From Rhabditophanes sp. KR3021 (taxonomy: Eukaryota; Nematoda; Chromadorea; Rhabditida; Alloionematidae), in NCBI GenBank assembly GCA_963281155.1, contig CAUJLY010000006.1:1178001-1242000 (forward strand): a stretch of DNA of 64,000 nt, in the 5' to 3' direction. A program made the position numbers and the translations under genes. Below the pieces are notes generated by a model. It was not told the DNA's origin. It was given only the letters and a program-made list of their open reading frames with translations, and made no database searches. The first letter of the stretch is position 1. The number at the start of each line of letters is the position of its first letter. Shown here in pieces: positions 50,901-63,171 of the stretch.

Positions 50901-53900
50901 CTAAAATAAATAATGTATGCATTTAATATTCATATGAAAGATGTATTTAAAAAGTATATACTAACTACTGAGTTACGATGAAATTTGAATAGATAACAAT
51001 ACAAACATATATTTATAGATAAATTTTGAGATATTACTTTAATTGCTTTCCTTCAAAATAATGTCTAAAAAGATAACTTTTGTATTAAAAGTGCATGGAA
51101 GGCACACATATGTCTAGAGAATTCAAAAAATACTAAACATCGGAGGTATGATCGAAAAAATGTAAAGTGAATGTTTGGTGTAATAAACATCAAAAAGAAT
51201 TAAAAACACCTAGCATCAGCTTTTACAGTAACAAACATTAATAAATAAGTTATTAGAACATTTGCTCTAGTCATGACATGCTTTTACGTAACCGAATTAT
51301 GAATCAACAATAAACTTTTGAAAATAAGGATGGCGTGGTAATAGAGTGTCGATTTTTGAAGGAAAAATTATATTTATAAAAATCTTATTAACAATTTATT
51401 GTTTTGTACACTCTTATATCTTCAATTTTTATTTGTACTTTTCCTTAATGTCATTTATTTGGGTTATAGAAATAAATGTGTTTAGAAATATTTATTATTA
51501 TTAGTAATAATGTATATGATGATGTGACAAAGTTGCTCTAAGTAATTTAAATCAAATTAGTGTAAAATTATTATTAGGAAAGGAGAAGAAGTATAAATTG
51601 TAGTATAAACTTGTTAATAACCAATCATTTTTATCATTATTTCAATAAATGATTTCCTCCAGTTAATAACATAAATGTCAAAGACTTCAATGTTAAAATA
51701 GCCAATCATTTTCATAAACTATTTTAAACATAAGTATGTGTTTGAACCAACTCTATCAAGATGGCTCTTGCCAATTTAAAATAAAAGTAAAACTTTTGAC
51801 TTAAGACAAATATTAAAATACATGAGTAAAATGATTGCGAGATAAACTTAAGATAACGACATTATTCTATCTCCTAAAATAGACATTATATCTTTTACTA
51901 CTAACAGTATGTTGTACAAAAAAGTGATGATGGAGACGTATTTAGGCAATTTTCTTAGAATGAAAAAGCATTTATTTAATTATACAAATCATTTAAAAGA
52001 CACACTAATGGAAGTAAGAGGATACAAAAATTAATTCACTCAAGAAAGAAACAATTAATTAGCATAAACTTTCATTTTATCTTCTTCCTTTTTTTATTGC
52101 AATTCCTTTTATTTATATTCTCATCATATTGACACTTATTAAAACACTTACTTCATTTTTGATGATGCATGAATATTATTAGCTTAATTTACTAGGAATA
52201 CAAATAATTACTCAAAATCAGATCTAATTCAAAAAGGGAACTGCTAGTTTATAGTTAAAGTATCTATTGCAAAGTATGGGGGAGGTGGTAATTTTTTTAA
52301 TACTATGTTATCATATAAATCCACCCAATAAATAAGCTTCTTTGTTTTTGGTTTACAAAACAGGAAACCGTTATTAACAATATATCTATGAAAACGATAT
52401 TATTGTAATAACTAATCTTTTTCAATATCCTACTAGATACGGCCAATTTAGAACTCGAAATTCCATACTCACAACTATATACTCAGGACATTTTGCACCC
52501 AATTTAGTCCTGGAGAAATCGAATAAAGACAAAAAAAAATCTACTATAAATATTTAATCGGATATACGCATTTGCAATCAAGCTTAATTGACTTTGGTAG
52601 TGTATATGTCTTATGGAACATTAAATTATAATTTGTCAGCTAGGAGATAAAAGGTTTTGATTTTGGACAAATATATTTAGTCAAATCCATTAAAAACTTC
52701 TGCACCATTAAGGAAGAACAATGGCATTTTAAGGGGAAAGGACTGCTCCTGTCAACAAGGCCTAATTTATTGTTAATTTGATGTAAGCATCCAACCTTAG
52801 TCTCCAACAATGAACATCGTTAAACTTTTTAGGCCTCTGACGTTACACCACCATAATAAATTGAGCTTGTTCACTTTTACAAGGGTAAATAAACAATTTT
52901 GTTGTCTTTGAACACTTTTAAAATTCAAAGTGTTCTAAAAGAATCCATAAAAAGTTTTTAAATTAAAAATGTAAGGACGAAGTGATGGAGTGACTCAAAA
53001 TCAAAGTACTTCTTATTCAACAATTTATATTCTACATAAGATACTAAGAAATGATTAAGAAGCATACAAATTAAAACTTTGCACTTTTTAATGTATTTGT
53101 GTATATAAATAAAATGAAGTCATTCTAATTTGTTAAAGTTTTTGATAGCATCTTACAAACAAAAAGTATTGGAAACAAGATAGGTATAAATATGAAGACT
53201 TGTATAATCAAAATAAAGATCTCGTTTGCATGTGTTTGATTCTTCTTTTAGCTATTGATGTCTCTGTCTTTCAAAAACAATTAAGCGAGGAATGTTATGA
53301 TCAGGCAAGTCAAAACAGTTGTCTTTATCCACCCTCTCTTTGAATTGAGAGCTTTTGCAAAAATCCTGGTATTGTGTAATGGATTATTTAAGTATTATAT
53401 GTTGAATAGAATATATTAAGTAAAAATAAATGATAATGATTTAGTGGGTTGTCTAAAGAGGTATGGCATATCACCATCCACCCTCACTAACTACAAACAA
53501 CCCAATTTAATATGCAATATATAAATGCATCTATTTTTTATTAGCACAGGAAGAATAAAGATGACACATTGCACGAGTGATATAATGCTGTAATGATATG
53601 ATGATGTTAAAGTTGATTATTTAAATGTGCTTGACAATGGAAGGGTATACTTTTTGGTCTTTATAAAAATGATTTGATGGGATGTGAAAGGACCATATAA
53701 ATAAGTATATATTAGCACAAAAATGCATCCATCAATTTGTGAAAAATCAGCTTTGTAGTAATTATTTGCTCGAAAGCTATACTTATATTTGTCTATTATA
53801 AGTTGCCAAAAAGATATCTAATTTAAGAGTAAAATGTATTTACCATCTTACTAAACAAACTTTGATTACTACCATAAATGTGCCGCCATTTTGGGTAAAA

Positions 53901-54763
53901 TAAAAGTATATGTTTATGGAAAAGCGTGGGGATTTGTAAAAGCCAATTTTTTATTTAAACAATTTTTATATAATTGATACTCGGAAGGCATTTAATATTC
54001 AATCGAACACAACAATTACTCCTTTTCTCTCTAAAATACAAAATTGATGCGAGTTCCTTAAGCCGACAAGTTCTACAAAATATATTAAGTTGATTAATTG
54101 GCAAGATAAGATAACACAATTATAGCATCACTACTGGAGTTATTAAAAAATCGGAATAAATAAAAAGCATTTGCCTTTTAAAAACAAATATTAGCCGGTA
54201 TGCTTTGTTGTTTATAAATTTTAAATAATAAGTATTTGGGTGTATGTATGTGGTTTCAATTTCATTATAAAAAGCCATATTTATAATTTGTTTTTTACTT
54301 TAAAATTTTGTAAGTCTTTTATATGAATTTATGATAAAGGGTAGGCATGTATTGGTGCAATATTTTGTTTTTATTAATTGAAGCAAGTGGCGTAAAGAAT
54401 GTTCCTTGATGATGAATATGAAAGTACCAAAGATGTGGACTTGATGACTTGAATAATAAAAAAACAGAAAGTTAAATGAATGATTGTTTATTGAATAGTA
54501 GATTTTGATAAAACTAATTTAACTCTTTGCAGTTGTTGGTTATTTATACTAAATCTAAGGAAGATTTATTTATATTAAAAACTATTTGGGAAAATAAGAA
54601 AATATTGAATGAATATATGTTTGCTTCGCAAAAGGAGAAATGAATTTCGATTTGAAACACAACTTTGGACACAAATATATGATAGAGTTTATTAATAATG
54701 ACCGTCACTTGATGACAGGCTCCAGTTGGCATCAAGATAGATCATAATTTAAACTAGAAACAT
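50901..54763. other. Intergenic or 5' intronic region, STAC-like to myosin
   Basis: About 3.9 kb, AT-rich. On the plus strand G exceeds C, matching minus-strand transcription of the genes on both sides. TTTATT at 54487-54492 (AATAAA on the minus strand) is a candidate polyadenylation signal for the myosin, about 270 nt after its stop. No other gene seen. Confidence 0.5.
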
Positions 54764-57700
54764 TTACTCGGCACGAAGAGTGTTAATTTTCTTTTCGCTT
54801 TTGCTTACTCCAACACGGATGTTTGTTTTCATGCGGATCAGGCTGTTTTCAGCTTCCTCGGCTCTTTCCTCGGCGTGGTCTAAAGCAATTTGTTGTTGAC
54901 GGTATTTTTGAAGATTGATGGTGGCAAGTTCTTCCTGAAAACACATTTCAATAAATACATTAACTCTCCCTATCTAAACTTACAGCTTCTTCGGCTTGTC
55001 TCTTTTGAACCTTGATCTTTCCTTGTAATTTTTCGATCAACTCTTGCATCTTCTGGGCTGATTTCTTTTGCTCATCTAAATCGAATTGACGTTCCCGAAC
55101 TTCACGTTCATGTCTGCTAACAAGTTTGACAGTTTCCTTGTGTCTTCGTGATTCCGTTTCCAATTCTTGTTCTCTCTTCTTGACCAAACCATCCAGTTTT
55201 TCAATGTTTCTTTGTCCGTTGCGGTGGGCATTGATTTCGGCTTCCTCCAATTTGACTTGGAGTTCCTTGATGCTTTGCTTCAAATCCTTTGCGAATACGG
55301 TCAACATGTTCATAATGTTGTTGTTCTTGGTGAAGTTCCTCTGACAATCTTCCGATATCAGCCAAAATCTTCTTGTAACTTTCTTCCATAGTTTTCAATT
55401 CAGAAAGTGATTTTTCCCATGCTATCCTAAATTAGCAAAAAATTAACTATGTCTATTATCGAAATGTACTTACTCTAGTCAAGACGATGTCATTTTCAAG
55501 ATTTCTCTTCAAAGTACTGACAGCTGAATTTTCATTTGATAATTCATTGTTAGCAGTTCTAAGATCATGAATTTCAGTGTCAAGTTGTTGTTTTTAGCTT
55601 TTCAATCTGCATCTTTTGTAACATAAGCTCCTCAACTTCTCCCTGAACGATTCCGTATTTCTTTTCAGAACTGAGATAATTTTCTCTATACTCTTCGCGG
55701 ATCTTTTGTTCTTCTTCTAATTGGCTTTGGAGTTCTTGGACATGAACGATGCATTTCTTGATATTCTTTTGAGCGTCAACATTTGTTTTGTTGGCGTGGT
55801 CAAGAGCAAGTTCTAATTCATTGATATCTCCTTCAAGCTTTTTCTTGCCCTGGAGTAAGACATTTTTTCCTTTGGTTTCGGTTTCGAGAGTTGTTTGCAT
55901 GGATTCAAGGGCACGTTGGTGAGTTTTAAGTGTATTTTCGAAGTCTTCTTCCTTTTCTTGGATTCTACGGTCGATTTCGGATCTAATTTGGGAGACTTCA
56001 GTCTGGACGCGAATGACTTTGGATTCTTCGGCTTCAAGAGCAGCTTCAGCCTCGTCAAGGGCATGTTGAAGTTCTTCCTTCTCAAGTTCAAACATACGAA
56101 CTTTTTTGCCCATCTCTTGGGAAGTTCTGTTTCCAGAGTTAACTTGTTCATTCAAGTCGCGGATGGCATTTGCAAGATTTTTGTTTTCACGACGAAGTTC
56201 GTCAGCTTGTTCGGTCAAGGTAGTTTGAGTAGATTGGAGGGCATAAGAGTCAGCAGTGGCGGATCTAGATTCGTTTTGGGCTTTTTCAATATCCATGGAA
56301 AGATCGTCAACTTGGCGTTTCCATTCGTCAATGATCTTGTCGAATCCTCCGTGTTTTTTTTCGAGTTGTCCAATTTGACTGGCATATCTTTCGGCGTCGA
56401 CTCGGGCATCTTCGGCCTCAACAATAAGTCTGTTGTTAAGTTTTTCATAAGTGAAACACTTGTTGTTGGCTTCTCCGATAGCTTCTTGAAGTTCTCCGAT
56501 CTTGGCAGCTCTTCTTCTCTTTTCCTCTTCCATTTCATCGGCAGCAGTAAGACCCTCGCTTTCGAATTTAGCTTTCCATTGCTGAATTTCGGCCTTTGCT
56601 TTAGAGAATTGTTTAAGGATTTCTTCCTTTTGAACAATTTCGTCTTCAATTTGCTCGTGAACGACATCAATTTCGTGTTGAAGGTTCTTGGTGGTGGCGG
56701 AGAGTTCTTGTTTTTCGCGGTGTTCTTCATCCATTGTTCTCTTGGCATCTTCGAGTTGGGAAAGGACTTGAGCCTTTTTCTTGGAAATAGTAGTAAGTTG
56801 CACTTCCATCTCCTCAACCTGAGACTCCAAGTCTCCATTTTCTCCCGTCACACGACTTTTAAATCCGAGCAATTCTTGGATCGTTTTGTATTGTTGTTCA
56901 GTTTTAACTTGGAGTTCAGAGACTTGGTTTTCAATGTTCTTTGCGATGCGTTCTTGATCAAGTTTGGATTTGGTTTCTTCCCGAGTTGGATGGCAACATC
57001 GTCCACTTGTCTGCGAAGAGAATCCTTGTCTTTGTCAGACTTGGCCTTGCTCTTTTGCATATGTTCAAGCTTCTCGGTTAATTCCATCACATTTTCGGAA
57101 TTTCTCTTGCGAAGGGCAGCGAATTGGGTGTCGTTGTTGATGTTGGCTTCCTCTAATTCCTGTCTTCAGTTTCATAACCTCAAGATCCTTCTTCTTAGAG
57201 ATTTCGTTTTGAGCAGCAATTTTGCCAGCTTCTTCGTCGAGAGCGTCATTAATCTCGTCCAGTAACAATTGAACTGTTCCCTTGGACTTGTCAACTTTAG
57301 CTCTGGCTTGACGTTCCGTCTCCAGCTCCTCTTCAAGCTCAGCAATTCTGGATGTTTGGTCCTTGATTTGTCTTTGGATCTTTTGGCATAATCTTTGTTT
57401 TTCCTCAAGGGCAACGTTAAAGCTGTGGACTTCCTCGTCAACTTTAGCTAACTTAGCTTCTAGGTCAGCCTTGCGTTTTCCTAGTTCTTCCAAATTTTCT
57501 TGTGCACTTCCAAGTTCGTTTTCGATTTTCTTCTTGGATTTTTCGATGTCAGAACGAATTCTACGTTCTCTGTCGAGGTTGTCTTCGATCTCTTCAATAG
57601 CCTTCTCAAGTTTGATCTTAAGACGCATAGCTTGAGCGTGTTTTTCTTCCTCGGCTTGAAGATTCTCTCCCAACTTTCTGTTTTCTTCCTCATTTCTTTT

Positions 57701-60700
57701 TTTGTCTTTGTTCAATTTGGCGATGCTTTCATCTTGGTTGATCATTTCATCCTGAAGCTGTCTAATTCGTTCGGCCTTCTCTTCCTTGTCTTGTTCGCTC
57801 TTTTTCAAGTTTTCTTCAAGACATTCAATTTGGTGTTGGAATTGTTCACGATCCTTGTTTCCTTTCTTTACGAATCTTTCCAATTCCTCGCGTTTGGCTT
57901 CATTGTCAGCTAACTTGTCCTTAGCGTCACTAGCATTGCGTTCAAGGGCAAGTTTTTGGTCGTTCAGAGCCTTCAATGTATCTTGGATCTTGTCTCCAGA
58001 ATCTCTGAAAAGTGTCAAATCAGCTTGATACTTGTCTCTTTCTTCCTTAATTGTGTTCAATTGCTTTTGGTGAACAGCACGAACTTCAGCCGCCTTCTTA
58101 GATTCACCCTCCAGCTTACTGACTTCAGCATTCAGCTTCGCCATTTCTTCTTCGTACTTGCCTGACTTAAGGTGGGGTTTCAAGAGTCCATAAAGTAAGA
58201 ACCAGTCCCATGTTCTGAGGATAGACCAATTACGGATGTTCTTTTGTAAGATGGTGTAGTTGCGAAGTTGGGCACGTCTCATTCTGACTTCAATCTTTTG
58301 TTGATTGTATCTATGCAATCCTTGGATGGCAGTAATGATTTCGGCGATTCTGTCTTCTCTCATCTCTTCGATACTAGCTACAATACCAGCCTTGAAGAAT
58401 ACCTTGGTATGTCCAACTCTGAAGTGTTCATCGGTAAGTTTCTTTTCTTTGACTAATCTTTCCAACATTGCGGTGGCATTTTTCTTTGGATCATCGGTAG
58501 ATCTAGATTCATTTGGCCCAAGGATAGCGTATCTTTCTGTGAAGTCGGGGTGTTGAAGTCTGTTGGGGAAACCTTTCTTGCAAATTCTGATTCCTTCAAG
58601 TACACCATTACATGTAAGTTGGTTAAGGACAAGGGTGGCATCAATGTATCCAGACAGTTTCTTTTCATTAGGAATGATACATCTAATGAAATGAGGATGA
58701 GTTTTATGCAACATGTCCATCAATTTGTTAAGAGATTCTCTGTAAAGCATAGAAACAGTCATGAATGACCCAGACTTTCCTTTCTTGCCAGCACCACCAC
58801 CAGTCTTGGCAGCGACTGAGGCTTCTTCTTGGGTGACGTATGATTGCCAAATCTCTACCAACAATTCATTTTCGTTGGAAGCTTTCATGCAAGAAACAAC
58901 AGTATCATTAAGTGGGTCTTTGTTCTTCTCTAACCAGTTGGATACGTTATAACGGACGGTACCAGCGTAATGCTTCATGGCAAAGTGAGCTTCGGCTTGT
59001 TTTCCCTTTGGTGGTCTTGGCTTTTCGAAGTTAGGATGTTTGCCTAAATGTACTTCTGACAACTTGGCAGCAAGTGTCATGTCAGTAGCTTTGGGTACGA
59101 TACACTCCTCATCTAAAATGTGCACATTACTAAATTGAAACAAATCTCAGTAGAACCTACCTAACATGGAGATAATTCCCATAGGTTTTTCGATGAGCTC
59201 AATACAAGCAGCTAAATCTAATCCGAAATCAATGAAGACCCATTCAATTCCTTCACGAGCATACTCTTCTTGTTCAAGAACGAACATGTGATGGTTGAAA
59301 AATTGTTGAAGTTTTTCATTTACGAAATTGATCCACAGTTGTTCGAATGAATTGAAGTCGAAAATTTCAAACCCAGCAATATCCAAGACTCCAATGAAGA
59401 AGTCACGAGCAAGTCCCTTACTTTCAAGAGTAAGATTACATTTGTTGACGAGCCAATGGAATACACGAGCATACAGACCTTTGGACATAGCTCCGATACC
59501 CCAGGCAACTTGGTCGACGTTTTGTCCTTTCGAGACCCATTCGGTTCCGACCTTTACTCTTGGCTTGAGGAGGGCATTCAGGAAGACGTCGCTGTTGAGG
59601 CCGTACATTTTGGCTGCCTTTTTAGCTTCTTCTTCTCCGTCCGCTTCGGCTTGTTCTTCACGAGGTCTTTGTTTGAATTTCATATTACCCATGTGCATGA
59701 TGGCAGACATAAGCTTGAAACATTCCAACTTTTCACGCTGAGTGAAGAGAAGGATGTCGAAAGCTTCATCAGTTAAAGCCATTTCCTCAGCATCATCAAG
59801 GCCATCAATGGCAAGTTCAGCCTAAAAATATAAAGTTAGCACATATAATATAACTAATTATGACTTACTTGAGCTACGAACCAATAATCTTTGAGTGGAA
59901 GATCGAGAAGAAGCTCCTTCTTAAGACTTGGTTTGAAGTCAGAGAAAATTTGGTAGAAGATGTGATAACATCTCTCTCCTGGGGCTTGTCTGATGACACG
60001 AGACTTTTCAAGGAGGTAATGTTCAATATCACAAGAGGCGAGACGTCCTTGACGGTTGAAATGGATACGGATGAACTTACCGAAACGAGAAGAATTGTTG
60101 TTTCTTACAGTCTTGGCGTTACCGAAGGCTTCAAGGACTGGATTAGTTTGGACGATTTGATCTTCTAGGGTCATTTTCTGAAAACATTACGTTACAACTC
60201 AACAATGAATGAACTAACTTTTTTGTCTCCCTCACCACCTGAAGCATTTCCTTCTTGTTGGGAAGCTCCTACGGCAGCGAAGTAACAAATTACTTTCTTG
60301 GTGTTTTCAGTCTTTCCTGCTCCAGATTCTCCAGTAATCAACATGGATTGATTTTCCTTGTTTTGGAGCATGTTGCGGTAAGCTTCGTCAGACACGGAGA
60401 ACAAATGGGGTGGCATTTCATTTCTTCTCTTGCCCATGTACATGCGAGCAACGGAGTCGGTGTAGATGGGAAGTCTCTTGTAAGGATTGATGACGATACA
60501 GAAGAGTCCGGAGTAGGTGTAAATGAGCATAGATGAATAACGGGAGCGGAGATTGTAAAGGACACAAGCATCGTTAAGCATCGACAAGTTGGACATGTCT
60601 TCGGTTTTTTCGAATTTGCTGGGATTCATTTCTTGCAACAAATCCTTCTTCAATTTCTTTTCATTTCCAGCAGCGGTGATGGTGACGACGTCACCTTTGG

Positions 60701-61023
60701 TGCTGACTAGTTCTCCCCACAAGTAACCTAAAAACGATTATGTAATGATTTGGTTTAATATAACTCTAAAAGTTTGTGCTCAGCATAATGAAATATTCGC
60801 ATAAATCATATAAGCTGGTCCTATTCTAATTCCAATATTTAATAAGCACTCGCCTTCCTCGGCATCGGGTACCCAGAAGTTCTTCTTGGAATCATAAGGC
60901 TTCGAGGTTTCCTGAAAAAGAAATTGAGGATAGGGCAAAGAGAAGGTTGTTTACCTTGGCCATGGCATCACGCGAAAGGCGAAGGTACTGCCAGCCGGGG
61001 TCTTTCTCATTAGGATTTTCCAT
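54764..61023 (-). CDS. Muscle-type myosin II heavy chain (UNC-54/MYO-like), with frame breaks in the rod
   Basis: Eight exons in reading order: 61023-60955, 60911-60854, 60727-60219, 60177-59869, 59821-59161, 59112-55474, 55426-54984 and 54934-54764; about 1950 codons if frame breaks are bridged, the normal length. Head: P-loop GESGAGKT (175-182), switch [10 protein letters not shown], switch [18 protein letters not shown], a Gly/Lys-rich loop 2, then [10 protein letters not shown] in the actin-binding region. The neck contains IQ-like helices for light chains, then the invariant Pro of LLKPHLK and a long heptad-repeat rod for thick-filament assembly. The protein ends soon after the coil. Intron 2 uses a GC donor. 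Frame changes occur near 57159 (+1), 56977 (-1) and 55591 (+1), at the exon 6/7 junction (55426) and near 55284 (+1); the head is intact. Which worm paralogue it matches cannot be told by eye. Confidence 0.93.
60728..60853 (-). other. GC-AG intron in the myosin gene
   Basis: Exon 2 ends ...GAGGAAG and the intron starts GCGAGT; it ends TTTTTAG before GTTACTTG. This is the only junction that keeps the frame and gives the family-typical PDAEEGYLWGEL. The nearest GT (GAGTGC, four bases on) breaks the frame. GC donors normally need an otherwise strong match, and AAG|GCGAGT is one. Confidence 0.75.
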
Positions 61024-63171
61024 TGTTAGAAAAGTATTGCTTTGAGTCGATAGAACTTAAAAAGAATAAATTGAAGTAAATAGTTATTATAAGGTTGGAG
61101 CCTAATAACTAAAAATATTCCAATCTGTGATCAACAATAAATGCACTGATTTAAAGGATTCCTAAAGATATACCGATTAAGAAGGAGTTGAAAAGGATGA
61201 TAAAATGGTGTAGGTTAAGTTTTAATTGGTAGTGTATGAGGCGATGTCTTTGTGTCTGGACTATGCTAATAAACTTGATTAACAATTCAGCTCTTAAAAT
61301 ATATAAGAAAGCTTTTAGAAGTGTAACTTTTTATTAGCTTGCAAGAGAGATAGAAAAGTCTTTTGGAGATATATATTTAGATAGATTTATGAAGGTGCGG
61401 TAAGCTCTCATCTATTAGATCTAGTTCTGCGAATTCATATCTATCCAAACAAATTAGACACTTTTTGATATTCCCGTTCATACATACTACTTTATCTCTA
61501 TCCAACTTCAAATTCTTAATTTGTTTCTTACAACACACAGCCTCCAGCTTCTCCTTCATCTTTCCCAACAACAGACAATCCAATGTACCTGTCTGTCTAT
61601 TGTGTGTTGAATAATGTTTTCATATATCTGATAATAAGAACGTGTGGGCTATGCGCAATTTTTTCATATCCTGAGTGCGCAAAGAGTTGTTGAGTCGTTG
61701 TTTGTTGAGGGTTGTGAATGATGAAGTGATTTTTTAAATCGTCAATTTAGAAGCTACACTTTCCCTAAACTTAGTTAGTTATTTATCTGGTTGCCACTAT
61801 CAAAAACAGACCCAGTTAATTGCGAACATTTTTACCGATTCTTACTGAATACTAAATAAATTGCGTAAGACTCACTTGTGGAGTACAACTATTTTTTAAT
61901 GAAATAATAAGATATTACAAATTACTTGCACCCCACCGAACTAACTAATCTTTTAAATCTTTCAATTCCACATACATACTCTCATACAACACAGACAAAT
62001 TCATCAACGTTGCATTGAAACAAAATACACATAACAAATCAAAAGATTTCCTTAAAGTAATTAAGTTATATCTTTTTGTTATGTCATCAAATAAAGATTC
62101 AATTACCAAATAAGAACTCATTGACATACTTAACCAAATGAATGAGTCAAGAGCAAATGGTTTAAACAATATACTTATTAAATTACAATGGAAAAAGACT
62201 GCAATTTAGCGGAATAAGTTTGATTGTAATTTTATTAAAAACATCACTCACCCTTACCTCATTAAAACTCAAACTTTGACATTGACATTTAAAATGGGAA
62301 AAGTAAAAAGGCATTCACCGCAACTATACATTTCACATTTATGTTGCCATAAAAAGTTTGCCTCTATTTTTGAAATGGATAACCATATGTTTAGTTATTA
62401 TAAACGAACAAAGCCAAACCTAATTTGAATTCCTTAATTATTATCGCATCCACCAAACAGATATATTATTTTGAACAATAATAATTGGTTGCCACAGTCA
62501 TTTTCATCTTTTTAAGTATATCATCACAAGAAGTATTCCGTAAAAAGAGCACCACCAAACAATGTATTGTCTAGAAAGAATGTATCTTGCAAATTAGGTT
62601 AGATCAGTTAATCAAAATCAGCTGAATGCACATGCCTCTAAATGGTAACTAAATTTTTAACGTACCAAAAAAACAAATGAACTTGTAGACATTAATGCGT
62701 TGTATTGATGTCTTTTTTACACTATTGCAACCCATTTCTTGCCGTAGGGCCTCAGATGTTGAAAGATTTATTTTAATTATCCATTCAAATGGGGATAATA
62801 GGTGAACATTAAAAAGTTTTACTTATCAGTTCCCATAATCCCAAACTATTTTAGTCATTTCACGTTCTCCGTCTTATCATGTACCCTTTTTTATAATGCT
62901 TCCCATCATTTCCATTTCTTTTATGACCTCTATATGGATAGGATTGCAAATTCATAGGGATTAAATTGTTATTAAATTATTTGACAAGGGTTTCCTTTCT
63001 TCACAAACACATTCTGACATTTACATATCCATCTATTAATGTATGTATTTATCCATGTATTTATTTTAACAAACATCTTTACTGCCCCATCCCAAATTTG
63101 TCTTGTATAAATTAAATTAAAACAACATTATTTGATAAGTACTTTTCATTAATTGTTATAGTCATCTAAAT
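61024..63171. other. Divergent promoter region, myosin/hedgehog-related gene
   Basis: 2.1 kb between two divergent genes. On the minus strand, TTCTTTTTAAG about 40 nt before the myosin ATG looks like a 3' splice site, so a 5' leader intron or trans-splicing is possible. A minus-strand TATATA-like box lies near 61296-61303. On the plus strand C exceeds G from about 61.4 kb onwards. No gene recognised. Confidence 0.45.

Noticed and set aside
55895..57265. 456-codon plus-strand open frame, rich in Phe and Leu
   Set aside because: It is the antisense of the myosin rod: the Glu/Lys-rich coil on the minus strand reads as Phe/Leu/Ser on the other strand. The minus strand matches a known family.
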